From positions 20,025 through 84,024 of the forward strand of contig JAYOFL010000006.1 of assembly GCA_038117205.1 (NCBI GenBank): a DNA stretch of 64,000 nucleotides, read 5' to 3'. The position numbers were made by a program, and so were the translations under genes. The DNA is from JAQBZY01 sp038117205. Its GTDB lineage: Bacteria; Pseudomonadota; Alphaproteobacteria; Rhodospirillales; Casp-alpha2. Positions 32,680 to 41,931 of the stretch are shown piece after piece (the first letter of the stretch is position 1; the number at the start of each line of letters is the position of its first letter). The notes under the pieces are model-generated. The model was not told where the DNA came from, searched no databases, and worked only from the letters and a program-made list of their open reading frames with translations.

Positions 32680-34167
32680 TCAACGCATGATGAACGGGTT
32701 GGGCGTGTCGGTGGCGTAGCTGATCCAGACCGACTTCGTCTGCATGAAGTCGTAGATTGCGTCCTGGCCGTTCTCGCGGCCGATGCCGGAATCCTTGTAC
32801 CCGCCGAACGGCGACATGTAGCTGACGGCGCGGTACGTGTTGACCCAGACCGAGCCGGCGCGGATGCGCTGCGAGACGGTCAGCGCGCGACGGATCGACT
32901 GCGTCCAGATGCCGGCCGCCAAGCCGTAGGCGACGTCGTTGCCGACGGCGATGGCCTCTTCCTCGTCCTCGAACGGGATGATCGAGAGGACCGGGCCGAA
33001 GACCTCTTCCTGAGCGATGCGCATCTTGTTGTTCACGCCGGCGAAGATGGTCGGCTCGACGAACCAGCCCGTCCCGCACTCCGGCCGCGTTGCCTTGGCA
33101 CCGCCCAGCAGGCATTCCGCGCCTTCGCCCTTGGCGACGTCGATGTAGCTCAGGATCTTTTCGTACTGCGGGATCGTCGTCACCGGACCGACCTGCGTTT
33201 CCGTCGACATGGGATCGCCCATGCGCGCCGTCTTGGCGAAGGCGACCAGCTTGTCGACGAACTCGTTGTGGATCGACTTCTGCACCAGGAGGCGCGATCC
33301 GGCGATGCAGGTCTGGCCGGTGGCGGCGAAGATGCCGGAAATCGCGCCTTTCACGGCGTTCTCCATGTCGCAATCGTCGAAGACGATGTTCGGCGACTTG
33401 CCGCCGAGTTCCAGGCTGACCCGCTTCAGCAGCTTGGCGCCGCTGGCGTAGACGTGCCGGCCGGTTTCCGGGCCGCCGGTGAAGGTGATCTTGGCGACGT
33501 CCGGGTGCGTCGTCATCGCCGGGCCGACGTCCTTGCCGAAGCCGGTGATGATGTTGATGACGCCGGGCGGGAAACCGGCCTGCTCGATCAGGCGGCCGAA
33601 TTCCAGCGACGAGGCGGATGTGAACTCGGACGGCTTGAGGACGATGGTGTTGCCCGCCGCCAGCGCCGGCGCCATTTTCCAGCCGGCCAGCATCAGGGGC
33701 GAGTTCCACGGCGTGATGGCGGCGACGACGCCCAACGGCTCGTGCCGCGTGAAATTGAAGTGTTCCGGCTTGTCGATCGGAATGACCGAGCCTTCGATCT
33801 TGTCGGCGAGGCCGCCAAAGTAATAGTACCAGTTCGGCACGTACTTGAGCTGCATGCCCATCTCGGCGAGCAGCTTGCCGTTGTCGCGGACTTCCGTGGC
33901 GGCGAGCGCCTCGGCGTTTTCGGCGATCAGATCGCCGAGCTTGCGGAGCAGATGCCCGCGCTGCGTTGCCGTCAGCTTCGGCCACGGGCCGGTCTCGAAC
34001 GCCTTCTTGGCGGCGGCGACGGCGCGGTTCACGTCTTCCTCGCCACCCTCCGGGATCAGCGCCCACGGCTTGCCGGTGTAGGGGTTGTAGGATTCGAAGA
34101 ACTTGCCGCTGGCGGCGTCGACCCATTTGCCGTCGATCAGCATCTGGTACTTCTGCAGTTCGCTCAT
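32680..34167 (-). CDS. NAD(P)-dependent aldehyde dehydrogenase
   Basis: A 495-residue ALDH-superfamily enzyme with cofactor segments TPWNSPL and KPSEFT, FTGGPETGR, the general base in LELGGKSPN (Glu about 253) and the nucleophile in GQTCIAG (Cys about 287). Full length. It follows a split TPP-dependent decarboxylase and an NTF2-like protein in the same operon, which suggests that it oxidises the aldehyde produced by decarboxylation. Which aldehyde (simple, aromatic or sulfonated) cannot be decided from sequence. Confidence 0.85.
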   Translation of the reverse strand: MSELQKYQMLIDGKWVDAASGKFFESYNPYTGKPWALIPEGGEEDVNRAVAAAKKAFETGPWPKLTATQRGHLLRKLGDLIAENAEALAATEVRDNGKLLAEMGMQLKYVPNWYYYFGGLADKIEGSVIPIDKPEHFNFTRHEPLGVVAAITPWNSPLMLAGWKMAPALAAGNTIVLKPSEFTSASSLEFGRLIEQAGFPPGVINIITGFGKDVGPAMTTHPDVAKITFTGGPETGRHVYASGAKLLKRVSLELGGKSPNIVFDDCDMENAVKGAISGIFAATGQTCIAGSRLLVQKSIHNEFVDKLVAFAKTARMGDPMSTETQVGPVTTIPQYEKILSYIDVAKGEGAECLLGGAKATRPECGTGWFVEPTIFAGVNNKMRIAQEEVFGPVLSIIPFEDEEEAIAVGNDVAYGLAAGIWTQSIRRALTVSQRIRAGSVWVNTYRAVSYMSPFGGYKDSGIGRENGQDAIYDFMQTKSVWISYATDTPNPFIMR

Positions 34168-34197
34168 CTTATTGTTTCCTCCGGGATGGTGCGGCGC

Positions 34198-34605
34198 CTA
34201 TTCGGCGGCCGCCTGTGCTGCCGCTTTATCCGCAGTCAGCACGCAAGTCTTGGAAATGATGCGCCATTCGCCCTCGAGCTTGAGGAGCGACAGATAATCG
34301 ACGAAAGCGCGGGTGCCGACCAGCACCTCGACCTTGACCATGACCGTTGCCGGCCCGGCCTCGTCGATGGAAACGATGCGCTCGCACCGGTCCGCGCCCT
34401 GCGATTTGGGCGACGGGCGGCCCTCGATGATCTTGCGGAACTCGTCCATCGGCCAGTCGACGAAGCCGCCGTTCAGATTGGCGGCATAGAGGTGCGCGTT
34501 CGGGTGGAACACGCGCCCCATCAACAGGTCCGTATCACCGGTGTAGAGCGCCTCGAAATAGTTGCCGATGCAGGTCTCGACGCCCTTGAGATCGTTCGCG
34601 TCCAT
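34198..34605 (-). CDS. NTF2-like (SnoaL/lumazine-binding type) small protein
   Basis: A 135-residue protein predicted to fold as a cone-like alpha+beta NTF2 domain: an N-terminal helix pair with NYFEALYTGDTDLL, then strands including ATVMVKVEVLVG and a closing YLSLLKLEGEWRIISK. This fits the PF12893-type putative lumazine-binding/NTF2 group. The ATG at 34605 is preferred; a GTG at 34614 overlaps the GAGGGGG ribosome site. It lies between the decarboxylase and aldehyde dehydrogenase genes and may be a small isomerase, a dehydratase or a binding protein for the pathway intermediate. Confidence 0.65.
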   Translation of the reverse strand: MDANDLKGVETCIGNYFEALYTGDTDLLMGRVFHPNAHLYAANLNGGFVDWPMDEFRKIIEGRPSPKSQGADRCERIVSIDEAGPATVMVKVEVLVGTRAFVDYLSLLKLEGEWRIISKTCVLTADKAAAQAAAE

Positions 34606-34642
34606 GGCGATCACCCCCTCGTTGGCGGTTGAAGACCCGATC

Positions 34643-35245
34643 CTAGAGCAAGGCGTCGGGTCCGAGCAAATTCACGCGGAAACGGTTCTTCAGCTCGACG
34701 CCGTCCTTGGTCGGCAGGACGAACGGCAGCGGTTCGGCACGCACCTTGATGTCGCGGAAGATCGGGCCGTCCGCGTTCAGGATGGTGTCGAGTTCGGCGT
34801 TCAGCGCCGCTTCGTCGGCGATGGTGCCGACGTTGGCGATGCCGAGGCCCTTGGCGGTCAGCGCCAGGTCGGCGACGGAGGCCGTGTGCGTCGTCTGCAT
34901 GCCGGTCTCGCCGTAGCGTTCGTTGTCGAAGACGCAGATCGCCAGGTTCTTCGGTGCCTTGACGGCGACGGTGGCCAGCGCGCCGATGCCCATCAGCGCC
35001 TCACCGTCGCCGGTGGCGACGAGGACGCGCTTATTCGGCTGGGCGAGGGCGAGGCCGAGGCCCATGGCGACGGCGCCGCCCATGGCGCCCCACAGCGGGA
35101 AAATGCGCGGACCGTCGCCGGCCGCCGTGAAATCCCAGTTGGTGGAGCCGAGACCGGTCACGACGAGCGTGTCGTCGCGGCCGTCGAGGAGCTTCTTGGC
35201 GACTTCGCGCCGGCGGAGCGGAAAGGATTCTGCGCGGTTGCTCAT
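34643..35245 (-). CDS. TPP-dependent decarboxylase, C-terminal (beta) subunit, sulfopyruvate/phosphonopyruvate decarboxylase-like
   Basis: A 200-residue protein equal to the thiamine-diphosphate binding half of a pyruvate-decarboxylase-type enzyme. The Mg-TPP motif starts with GDGEALMGIGAL and ends at the Asn in FDNERYGETG. The GAMGGAVAMGLGLALAQ segment precedes it. Two-subunit enzymes of this layout are sulfopyruvate decarboxylase (ComDE) and split phosphonopyruvate decarboxylase relatives. The N-terminal half is encoded just upstream with a 7-base gap. It would decarboxylate a 2-oxoacid to an aldehyde. The substrate is inferred only from gene context. Confidence 0.75.
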   Translation of the reverse strand: MSNRAESFPLRRREVAKKLLDGRDDTLVVTGLGSTNWDFTAAGDGPRIFPLWGAMGGAVAMGLGLALAQPNKRVLVATGDGEALMGIGALATVAVKAPKNLAICVFDNERYGETGMQTTHTASVADLALTAKGLGIANVGTIADEAALNAELDTILNADGPIFRDIKVRAEPLPFVLPTKDGVELKNRFRVNLLGPDALL

Positions 35246-35252
35246 GATCGCC

Positions 35253-35765
35253 TCACTTACCGAAGGTCTTGATGGGAACGAGCCGCTGGCTGAGCAGCAG
35301 CGCCGTCCGTTGCTGGCCGACGAAGGCCTTGTGCAGCGTCGCGGCGGCCTGGGCGCCGACGTCGGCCGGGTCCTCGACCTCGTTGACGAGAAGGCCCGCC
35401 GTCTCCAGCGCCTTCCTGGTGGTGGTGCCCATCGGCATCTGCCACGGATTGAACTCGTGCCACTGGCCGCGCATGGTGACGAAGCAGGCGAGCGGGAAGC
35501 GGCAGGTTTCCGAAAGCGACAGCATGTTGATGCAGTTGCCCACACCCGACGACTGCATGAGGAGCACCGCATTGTCGCCGCCGAGCCAGGCACCGGCGGC
35601 GAGCGCGATGCCTTCCTCTTCCGTCGTCAGCGACACCGCCTCGATGTCGTTGTCGGCGATGCAGGCATTGATCAGCGCCTTGTGTCCGGCGTCGGGTACG
35701 TAGGCGACCTGCCGGACGCCGGCGTCCTTGATCGCCTTGTAGATGTCTAACCCCCATTCGGTCAT
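35253..35765 (-). CDS. TPP-dependent decarboxylase, N-terminal (alpha) subunit
   Basis: A 170-residue protein matching the Pyr-binding half of TPP decarboxylases. TTEEEGIALAAGAWLGG carries the conserved catalytic Glu that activates the thiazolium ring, followed by LLMQSSGVGNCINML. The partner subunit with the Mg-TPP motif is the next gene. In ComDE the same split is seen. It follows tctA by 6 bases, so decarboxylase and uptake system are on one message. Confidence 0.75.
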   Translation of the reverse strand: MTEWGLDIYKAIKDAGVRQVAYVPDAGHKALINACIADNDIEAVSLTTEEEGIALAAGAWLGGDNAVLLMQSSGVGNCINMLSLSETCRFPLACFVTMRGQWHEFNPWQMPMGTTTRKALETAGLLVNEVEDPADVGAQAAATLHKAFVGQQRTALLLSQRLVPIKTFGK

Positions 35766-35771
35766 GTTCGT

Positions 35772-37454
35772 TCAGCCTTCTCGTAGTTGTTGGTTGGCGG
35801 CGAGGTTCGGGTCGAGGGCCCAGCCGCTGCGGTGACGTCGATACAAAAGGAAAACGCCGGTCAGGAAAAGCGCCGCGGCGACGGACGGCCGGAAGATGCC
35901 CTCCATCATCGACAACGGCAGCGCCAGGCACATCATCAGGACCGGCGCGAAGAACAGCGTCCACTTCTTGCGGCCGCGGTGTTTCTGGAACCACGGGAAA
36001 GCGGTCGAGAATGCGGCGATCATCAGGAAGAACAACGACCAGGGCCGGGTGAAGAAGATGGTCAGGTCGGAATCGGTGGCGAGCGCGCGGATCAGGTTGA
36101 TCTCGGCGTTGTCGCCCAGCACGACGCCCAGGATCATCGGCGCCAGCGGGAAGCCGTAGCGGCGCATGGCGTAGCCGAGTACGCCGAAGCCGAGCAGCAC
36201 CCACAAGTCGAACACGATGTTGTTGAGCGCGAAGATGCCGATGGCGCAATAGGCGAGGATGACGGTCGCGAGGCGGTACATCGGCACCCGCGTGATGGTG
36301 ACGAAGATGCGGAGGCAGATCGCCTGCAATCCCAGCATGATGAACAGCGCCAGGAAGAACGACACCATGATCGAATAGGCGAGGACCGGGTTGGTCGAAA
36401 TGAACGTCGGGCTCGGCGCGATGTTGTGGATCAGGAGCGCGCCCAGCATGACCGCCGTCACGATGTCGCCCGGAATGCCGAGCGCCATCATGGTGATCAG
36501 CGCGCCGCCCTCGACCGCGTTGTTGGAGCTTTCCGGCGCGATGATGCCTTCCGGCGTGCCGGTGCCGAATTTATCCGGCGTCTTCGACGCCTTCTTCGCC
36601 TGATCGTAGGCGAGGATATTGGCGATGGTGCCGCCGGCGCCCGGCAGGATGCCGACGAAGATACCGATCAGCGACGAGCGGGCGAGTGTCGTCCAGTTCT
36701 TGACGATGGCCTTGATGGCGGCGAGGTGCTCGATGGCGATGCGCTTGTCGCTCACCACCATCGGCTTCTGCGCCTTCTCGCTGTCCCTGAGATCGCTCAG
36801 GAGCTGGCTGAAGGCGAACAGGCCGACCAGCACCGGCAGGAAGTCGAAGCCCTGGCGCAGCGGCTCGAAGCCGAAGGTGAAACGGGCGACGCCGCTGATC
36901 TCGTCCTCGCCGATGGCCGTCACCAGGAGGCCCAGGCCGCCGGCGATCACGCCCTTCACGAGGTTGTCACCGGCGAGACTGGCGGTGATGGTAAGTGCGA
37001 ACAGCACCAGCGCGAAATAGTCCCAGGGGCCGAATTCGAGGCCGATCTTCGCCAACGACGGCGCCAGCAGCATCAGGAACACCGCCGAGATCAGGCCGCC
37101 GAAGAAGGACGACCAGACGCCGAGGCCGAGCGCCAGACCGGGACGGCCGGCGCGGGTCATCGGATAGCCGTCGAAGGTGGTGGCGACGGACGACGGCGTC
37201 CCCGGAATACCGGTCAGCACGCTCGACATCAGGCCGCCCGACAGTCCGCCGACGAAAACGCCGATCATGGTCGAGATGCCTTCCGTCGACGACATGCCGA
37301 AGGTGAACGGCAGCGTCAGGACGACCGCCATGGTAATGGTGAAGCCGGGAATGGCACCGGCGATCAGGCCGGCGGTGACGCCCAGCGTCATCAGCGACAT
37401 GTTCTTGAGTTGGAAGACCGCGTCGAAGGCGCCGGCGATGTTTTCGAAAAGCAT
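35772..37454 (-). CDS. tctA: tripartite tricarboxylate transporter large permease (TctA family)
   Basis: A 560-residue inner-membrane protein with about 12 helices and the TctA hallmark segments GAIPGFTITMAVVLTLPFTFGM near the N-terminus (split here over family blocks) and GILPGAGGTIAN in the middle. It is somewhat longer than the usual ~500 because of a C-terminal extension with two further helices (about 480-545). It forms the sodium- or proton-coupled permease of a TTT system with TctB (10 bases upstream) and TctC. The link to a TPP decarboxylase suggests uptake of a hydroxy- or oxo-acid. Confidence 0.85.
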   Translation of the reverse strand: MLFENIAGAFDAVFQLKNMSLMTLGVTAGLIAGAIPGFTITMAVVLTLPFTFGMSSTEGISTMIGVFVGGLSGGLMSSVLTGIPGTPSSVATTFDGYPMTRAGRPGLALGLGVWSSFFGGLISAVFLMLLAPSLAKIGLEFGPWDYFALVLFALTITASLAGDNLVKGVIAGGLGLLVTAIGEDEISGVARFTFGFEPLRQGFDFLPVLVGLFAFSQLLSDLRDSEKAQKPMVVSDKRIAIEHLAAIKAIVKNWTTLARSSLIGIFVGILPGAGGTIANILAYDQAKKASKTPDKFGTGTPEGIIAPESSNNAVEGGALITMMALGIPGDIVTAVMLGALLIHNIAPSPTFISTNPVLAYSIMVSFFLALFIMLGLQAICLRIFVTITRVPMYRLATVILAYCAIGIFALNNIVFDLWVLLGFGVLGYAMRRYGFPLAPMILGVVLGDNAEINLIRALATDSDLTIFFTRPWSLFFLMIAAFSTAFPWFQKHRGRKKWTLFFAPVLMMCLALPLSMMEGIFRPSVAAALFLTGVFLLYRRHRSGWALDPNLAANQQLREG

Positions 37455-37464
37455 GGATCGGCCC

Positions 37465-37959
37465 TCAGCGTGGGAGAATCTCGCCCTGAGGCAGAATGAC
37501 GCCGAGGCCGAAGGTGAAGATGGACCACATGCAGCCGATCGTGACGACGGCGACCGCGAGGTTGATCATGTGGCTGCGCGCGTTGTTCTGACCGAGGAAG
37601 CTCAGCGTCACGAACACGAACAGCATGCCGCCCAGCAGCATGCCGAGCCATTTCAGGGAAATCAGGAACAACGCGTAAAGAAAGTAGCAGCCGATGACAT
37701 TTCGGTTCTCCGCGAGCCAAGCTTTGATGTCGAAGGGGGCGGCTGCTTCGCCCGGTCCGGCTTCGCGGGCGGCGCGGATGGATTGCGCCAGATAGATAGC
37801 GGAAAGACCGCCCAGGAAAATGGAAACGATGCGCGGCCAGATCTTCGAGCCGATGATGGCGCCCGGCACCAGTTTGTATTCGAACGTTTCCGCGAACAGC
37901 ACGCCGCAAGCGACGAGCAGTACGAGCGCGATGACAATGTTGTGGTTCAGCTGACGCAT
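37465..37959 (-). CDS. tctB: tripartite tricarboxylate transporter small permease (TctB family)
   Basis: A 164-residue membrane protein with four hydrophobic helices (about 8-27, 42-60, 86-120 and 133-155). This is the expected size and layout for the poorly conserved TctB subunit, and its location between tctC and tctA supports the call. The gap to tctC is 76 bases and to tctA 10 bases. Confidence 0.8.
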   Translation of the reverse strand: MRQLNHNIVIALVLLVACGVLFAETFEYKLVPGAIIGSKIWPRIVSIFLGGLSAIYLAQSIRAAREAGPGEAAAPFDIKAWLAENRNVIGCYFLYALFLISLKWLGMLLGGMLFVFVTLSFLGQNNARSHMINLAVAVVTIGCMWSIFTFGLGVILPQGEILPR

Positions 37960-38035
37960 ATGGCTGCCTACGGGAGAAATTGAGAAAAGGAATGACCGCC
38001 GGCCCCGCCGATGGCGGGGCCGGCGGCGGCGGGCG

Positions 38036-38998
38036 TCAGCCCTTGAACATGCCGATCTTCTTGGCGACCTTGAGGTGCTGAGCGTAGGACTGCTCGAAGA
38101 ACTTCTTATAGTCGGCGGCGTTCTTGTAGACGATCCAGGTGCCGGCCTTGTCCATGTGTTCGACGACGGCGGGCGCCGTCATGGCCTTGGCGAAGGCGGC
38201 TTCGTAGGTCTTGATCACATCGGCCGGGGTTCCCTTCGGCGCGACGACGCCACGGTTCAGGCCGTAGATCACGTTGACGCCCTGTTCCTTCAGGGTCGGC
38301 AGGTCCGGCGCCTGCGGGTCGCGCTTTTCGGTGGCGATGCCGAGCGCCTTCAGGGAGCCTTCCTGGATGTACTTCTTGGCCGTCAGGATGTTCATTTCGC
38401 CGACGTCCACGTTGTTGGACAGAACGGCGGTCAGACGCTCGCGCGTGCCTTCATACGGCACGTACTTGAAGCTGGTTCCGGTCTCGTCCTCGATCACGAG
38501 TTTGAAGAACTGGCTGGTCGAGCCGGTGGTGACGCCGACCTTGAGCCCGCCCGGGTTCTTCTTCGCGTAGTCGACCAGGCCCTTCATGTCGCTGAAAGAG
38601 ACCTTGGAACTGGCACCCAGCACGGACGGCGTGTAGGTCAGCAGCGACACCGGCTCGAAGGCGTCCCACGTGAAGTCGACGCGGCCGGCGAGGAAGGTCG
38701 TGATCTGGCTTTCGTGGATGGCGAGCAGCGTGCAGCCGTCCGGCTTCGCGGCCTTCACTTCCTTGGCGCCCTTGTTGCCGCTCTGTCCGGAGATGTGGAC
38801 GATCTGCAACTGCGGCTTGAAGCCCGTTTCGTTGATGGCGCGGGTCACGACCTGGAACACCAGGTCGGTGTCGCCGCCGGCCGCCCACGGCACGATCAGC
38901 TTGGCGGTCGAGCACGGCATCGCCGCACTGGCGGCGGTCGTCGAGAAGGCGGCGCCGGCGAGCAGCGCTGCGGCGAGACCAAACATCTTGCGTTTCAT
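38036..38998 (-). CDS. tctC: TTT-family periplasmic substrate-binding protein (TctC/Bug family)
   Basis: A 320-residue exported binding protein. The signal peptide runs to about residue 25 (AALLAGAAFSTTAASA). The mature part has the Bug-type VPWAAGGDTDLVFQVV motif, which in this family contacts carboxylates, and a two-lobe layout. I start at the ATG 38998 because GGAGAA lies seven bases upstream; an ATG at 39013 is less well placed. It heads the operon, as usual for the most highly expressed TTT subunit. Bug proteins bind dicarboxylates, aromatic acids, amides or sulfonates, so the ligand is open. Confidence 0.85.
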   Translation of the reverse strand: MKRKMFGLAAALLAGAAFSTTAASAAMPCSTAKLIVPWAAGGDTDLVFQVVTRAINETGFKPQLQIVHISGQSGNKGAKEVKAAKPDGCTLLAIHESQITTFLAGRVDFTWDAFEPVSLLTYTPSVLGASSKVSFSDMKGLVDYAKKNPGGLKVGVTTGSTSQFFKLVIEDETGTSFKYVPYEGTRERLTAVLSNNVDVGEMNILTAKKYIQEGSLKALGIATEKRDPQAPDLPTLKEQGVNVIYGLNRGVVAPKGTPADVIKTYEAAFAKAMTAPAVVEHMDKAGTWIVYKNAADYKKFFEQSYAQHLKVAKKIGMFKG

Positions 38999-39237
38999 TT
39001 GTGATTTCTCCATTTGGAAATTGCCGTTTTCCGGCCCCAGCGGGGTCCGCGGCGGAAGCCGGCGGCCCGGAATGGTCGCGAAGCTTAGCAACTGCTTTCG
39101 GTACTGACTAGCACGGACGCACGCCTTCAGATCACCTTTGCATTTGCCGGCGAAAACGGATTTCATGCGGCCAAGGAAACCGCCCGGGACGCCCGGTCCC
39201 GGCGACGGAATAACGAGAAAAATCTGGAGAAACACCT
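38999..39237. promoter_or_regulatory. divergent control region between tctC and gamma-glutamyltransferase genes
   Basis: These 239 bases lie between divergent operons and should hold two promoters. The rightward Shine-Dalgarno GGAG is at about 39225-39228. A GC-rich inverted segment CCGGGACGCCCGG is near 39184. No local regulator gene is present for the TTT operon, and I see no strong operator. Confidence 0.35.
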
Positions 39238-40836
39238 ATGCGTGATCTTGAACGGCCTGGGCGCTCGCCCGCCCACGGCATCAACGGCATGGTCGCCACG
39301 TCGCACACGCTGTCGACGGCGGCCGGTCTCGACGTCCTCAGGCGCGGCGGCAATGCCATGGACGCGGCCGTCGCGGCTTGCGCCGTGCAGTGCGTCGTGG
39401 AGCCGGAATCCACCGGAATCGGCGGCGACAACTTCTGCCTCTACGCGCCCGGCGGCTCGATCAAGGACATGATCGCCTTCAACGGGTCCGGCCGCGCGCC
39501 GGCGGCGGCGAACGTCGCCTGGTACGAAGGGAAGGGCATCAAGACCATCGAGCGGCAGTCGCCGCACGCCGTCACCGTACCCGGCGTCGTCGACGCCTGG
39601 TCGACGCTGATCAAGGATCACGGGACGATGGACCTGGGCGAGCTGTTGCAGCCGGCCATCAATTACGCGCGGAACGGTTATCCGGTTTCGTCCCGGGTTT
39701 CCGTCGATTTCGAAAGCCAGGCCGAACTCCTGAAAAAGAATGACAACGTCGCCAAGGTCTTCATGCCGGGCGGCAAGACGCCGGCCCGGGGCGAGATGCA
39801 CCGTCAGACGGCGCTCGCCGACACGATGGAAAAGGTGGCCAAGCACGGGCGCGACGCCTTCTACACCGGCGCCGTGGCCGAGGACATCGTCAGCTACCTG
39901 CAATCGCTGGGCGGCCTGCACACCTTGGACGACTTCAAGAACGCCAAGGGCGAGTACGTGACGCCGATCTCCACCAACTACAAGGGCTACGACGTTTTCG
40001 AATGCCCGCCGAACGGCCAGGGCATCATCGCGCTGCTGCTGCTCAACATGCTGGAGAACGAGAAGACCGAGGGCGTCGATCCGCTCTCCGTCGAGCGCCT
40101 GCATCTCGAGATCGAGGCCGGCCGCCTCGCCTACCAGGATCGCAACGTCTATGTCGCCGATCCGAACATGGCCGACGTGCCGATGGACTTTCTGCTGTCC
40201 AAGAAGCACGCCGCCGAACTGCGCGGCCATATCGACCCGAACAAGGGCATGGACCCGCTGCCGCCTGTTTCCATGCCGACGCACGACAGCACGGTCTACA
40301 TCTCCGTCGTCGACAAGGACCGCAATGCGTGCAGCTTCATCAACACGCTGTTCAGCAACTTCGGCGCCGTGCTGATGCCGCCGAAGTCGGGCGTCATGCT
40401 GCAGAACCGGGGCCAGGGCTTCGTCATCGACAAGAACCACCTGAACCGGATCGAGGGCGGCAAGCGGCCCATGCACACGATCATCCCGGGCATGGTCGGC
40501 AAGGACGGCAAGGCGGTGATGCCGTTCGGCGTCATGGGCGGCCAGTACCAGTCCTTCGGACACATGCAGTTCCTTACCAAGTTCTTCGACTTCGGCATGG
40601 ACATCCAGGAAGCGCAGGACGCGCCGCGCGTGTTCCCGATCGTCGGCACCCGCGACGTCGAAATGGAAGGCACCATTCCTGACGACGTCGTCGCCGCGCT
40701 GGCCAAACTCGGCCATAGGAAGATCAAGCCGGCGAGGCCGATCGGCGGCAGCCAGGCGATCTGGATCGACTGGAAGAGCGGCGTCCTTACCGGCGGCTCC
40801 GAGCCCCGCAAGGACGGCTGCGCCATCGGTTACTGA
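39238..40836 (+). CDS. gamma-glutamyltransferase family protein
   Basis: A 532-residue Ntn hydrolase that should cleave itself into large and small subunits before the nucleophile Thr352 (DSTVYISVVD). The N-terminal block ATSHTLSTAAGLDVLRRGGNA and the GGDNFCLY segment are typical. There is no signal peptide, whereas the E. coli enzyme is periplasmic, so this one is probably cytoplasmic and may act as a gamma-glutamyl or cephalosporin-type acylase. The stretch after the nucleophile keeps the family glycines. It precedes a DoeB-like deacylase and a EutB-like dehydratase in the same direction. Confidence 0.85.
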   Translation: MRDLERPGRSPAHGINGMVATSHTLSTAAGLDVLRRGGNAMDAAVAACAVQCVVEPESTGIGGDNFCLYAPGGSIKDMIAFNGSGRAPAAANVAWYEGKGIKTIERQSPHAVTVPGVVDAWSTLIKDHGTMDLGELLQPAINYARNGYPVSSRVSVDFESQAELLKKNDNVAKVFMPGGKTPARGEMHRQTALADTMEKVAKHGRDAFYTGAVAEDIVSYLQSLGGLHTLDDFKNAKGEYVTPISTNYKGYDVFECPPNGQGIIALLLLNMLENEKTEGVDPLSVERLHLEIEAGRLAYQDRNVYVADPNMADVPMDFLLSKKHAAELRGHIDPNKGMDPLPPVSMPTHDSTVYISVVDKDRNACSFINTLFSNFGAVLMPPKSGVMLQNRGQGFVIDKNHLNRIEGGKRPMHTIIPGMVGKDGKAVMPFGVMGGQYQSFGHMQFLTKFFDFGMDIQEAQDAPRVFPIVGTRDVEMEGTIPDDVVAALAKLGHRKIKPARPIGGSQAIWIDWKSGVLTGGSEPRKDGCAIGY

Positions 40837-40910
40837 GGCGCCTTCCGGCTCAACCGAAACGGCACGCGGGCGGTATTGAACGCCGCCCGCGGTTGCCGCA
40901 CACTCGCCCG

Positions 40911-41921
40911 ATGAGCGAGCCGGAATTCAGCAAAATCACCTGCACCATCGACCTCGACGTCGACGGCAAGCAGCATGGCGAGCTCGTCATCCCCTGGTCC
41001 CGGGACGAGTCCTCCTGGGGCTCGATCCCGCTGCCGATCAGCGTCGTCAAGAGCGGCAAGGGGCCGACGGTGCTGTTCACCGGCGCCAACCACGGCGACG
41101 AATACGAGGGCGCCATCGCGCTCGTGAAGATGCGGCAGTGGCTGGAACCCGCCGATGTGCAGGGCCGCGTCATTATGATCCCGGCGCTCAACCTGCCGGC
41201 GTTCCGGGCCGGCAAGCGCACGTCGCCCATCGACGGCGGCAATATGAACCGCGCCTTTCCTGGCCGCGCCGATGGCACCATCACGGAAATGATCGCGCAC
41301 TACGTGACGACCCGGATCCTACCGATCTGCGACGCGGCGGTGGACGTGCACGCCGGCGGCCGGTCGCTCGGCTTCCTGCCGTGCGCCATCATCCACGATC
41401 TGCCGGAGCCGGATTTGATGCGCCGGACTCTCGGCGCCATGCGCACGTTCGGCGCGCCCTACGGCCTGGTGCTCAAGGAGATGGACCCGGTCGGCATGAT
41501 CGACCACGCGGTCGAGGAGGCGGGCAAGGTCTTCGTCTCGACGGAGCTCGGCGGCGGTGGCACGTCGACGGTGGAGACCATCGCCATCGCCGAGCGGGGG
41601 CTGCTCAACTTCCTCAAGGAATTCGGCGTCGTCGCCGGCGCGCCGGATATCCCGGCGCCGAGCCGCATCCTGCATACGCCCGGCAGCGATTGCTTCGTCA
41701 TGGCGCACGTGGACGGCATGTACGAAATCGTCGCCGAACTGGGCTCGGAAGTCCGGGCCGGCGACATGCTCGCCCGCATCCATTTCCTGGAGGAACCGCG
41801 CCGCGACCCGAGCGTGCTGCTCGCCGCCCGCGACGGCCTAGTGATCTGCCGGCACGTACCGGGCTTGATCCGGCGCGGCGACTGCGCCGCCGTCGTCGCC
41901 GAGGATTGGCCGGGCGCCTGA
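40911..41921 (+). CDS. succinylglutamate desuccinylase/aspartoacylase-family deacylase, DoeB/EutE-like
   Basis: A 336-residue zinc hydrolase of the AstE/AspA family (M14-like). The zinc ligands are H61 and E64 (NHGDEYEG) and H147 (DVHAGG). The subgroup resembles DoeB (EutE), the deacetylase of N-acetyl-L-2,4-diaminobutyrate in ectoine degradation. The ATG at 40911 is chosen over an upstream TTG at 40893. The next gene, EutB-like, follows after 10 bases, which strengthens the ectoine-related reading. The ectoine hydrolase gene (DoeA/EutD) is not in the neighbourhood, so another acylated diamino acid is possible. Confidence 0.75.
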   Translation: MSEPEFSKITCTIDLDVDGKQHGELVIPWSRDESSWGSIPLPISVVKSGKGPTVLFTGANHGDEYEGAIALVKMRQWLEPADVQGRVIMIPALNLPAFRAGKRTSPIDGGNMNRAFPGRADGTITEMIAHYVTTRILPICDAAVDVHAGGRSLGFLPCAIIHDLPEPDLMRRTLGAMRTFGAPYGLVLKEMDPVGMIDHAVEEAGKVFVSTELGGGGTSTVETIAIAERGLLNFLKEFGVVAGAPDIPAPSRILHTPGSDCFVMAHVDGMYEIVAELGSEVRAGDMLARIHFLEEPRRDPSVLLAARDGLVICRHVPGLIRRGDCAAVVAEDWPGA

Positions 41922-41931
41922 GGATGGGCGC

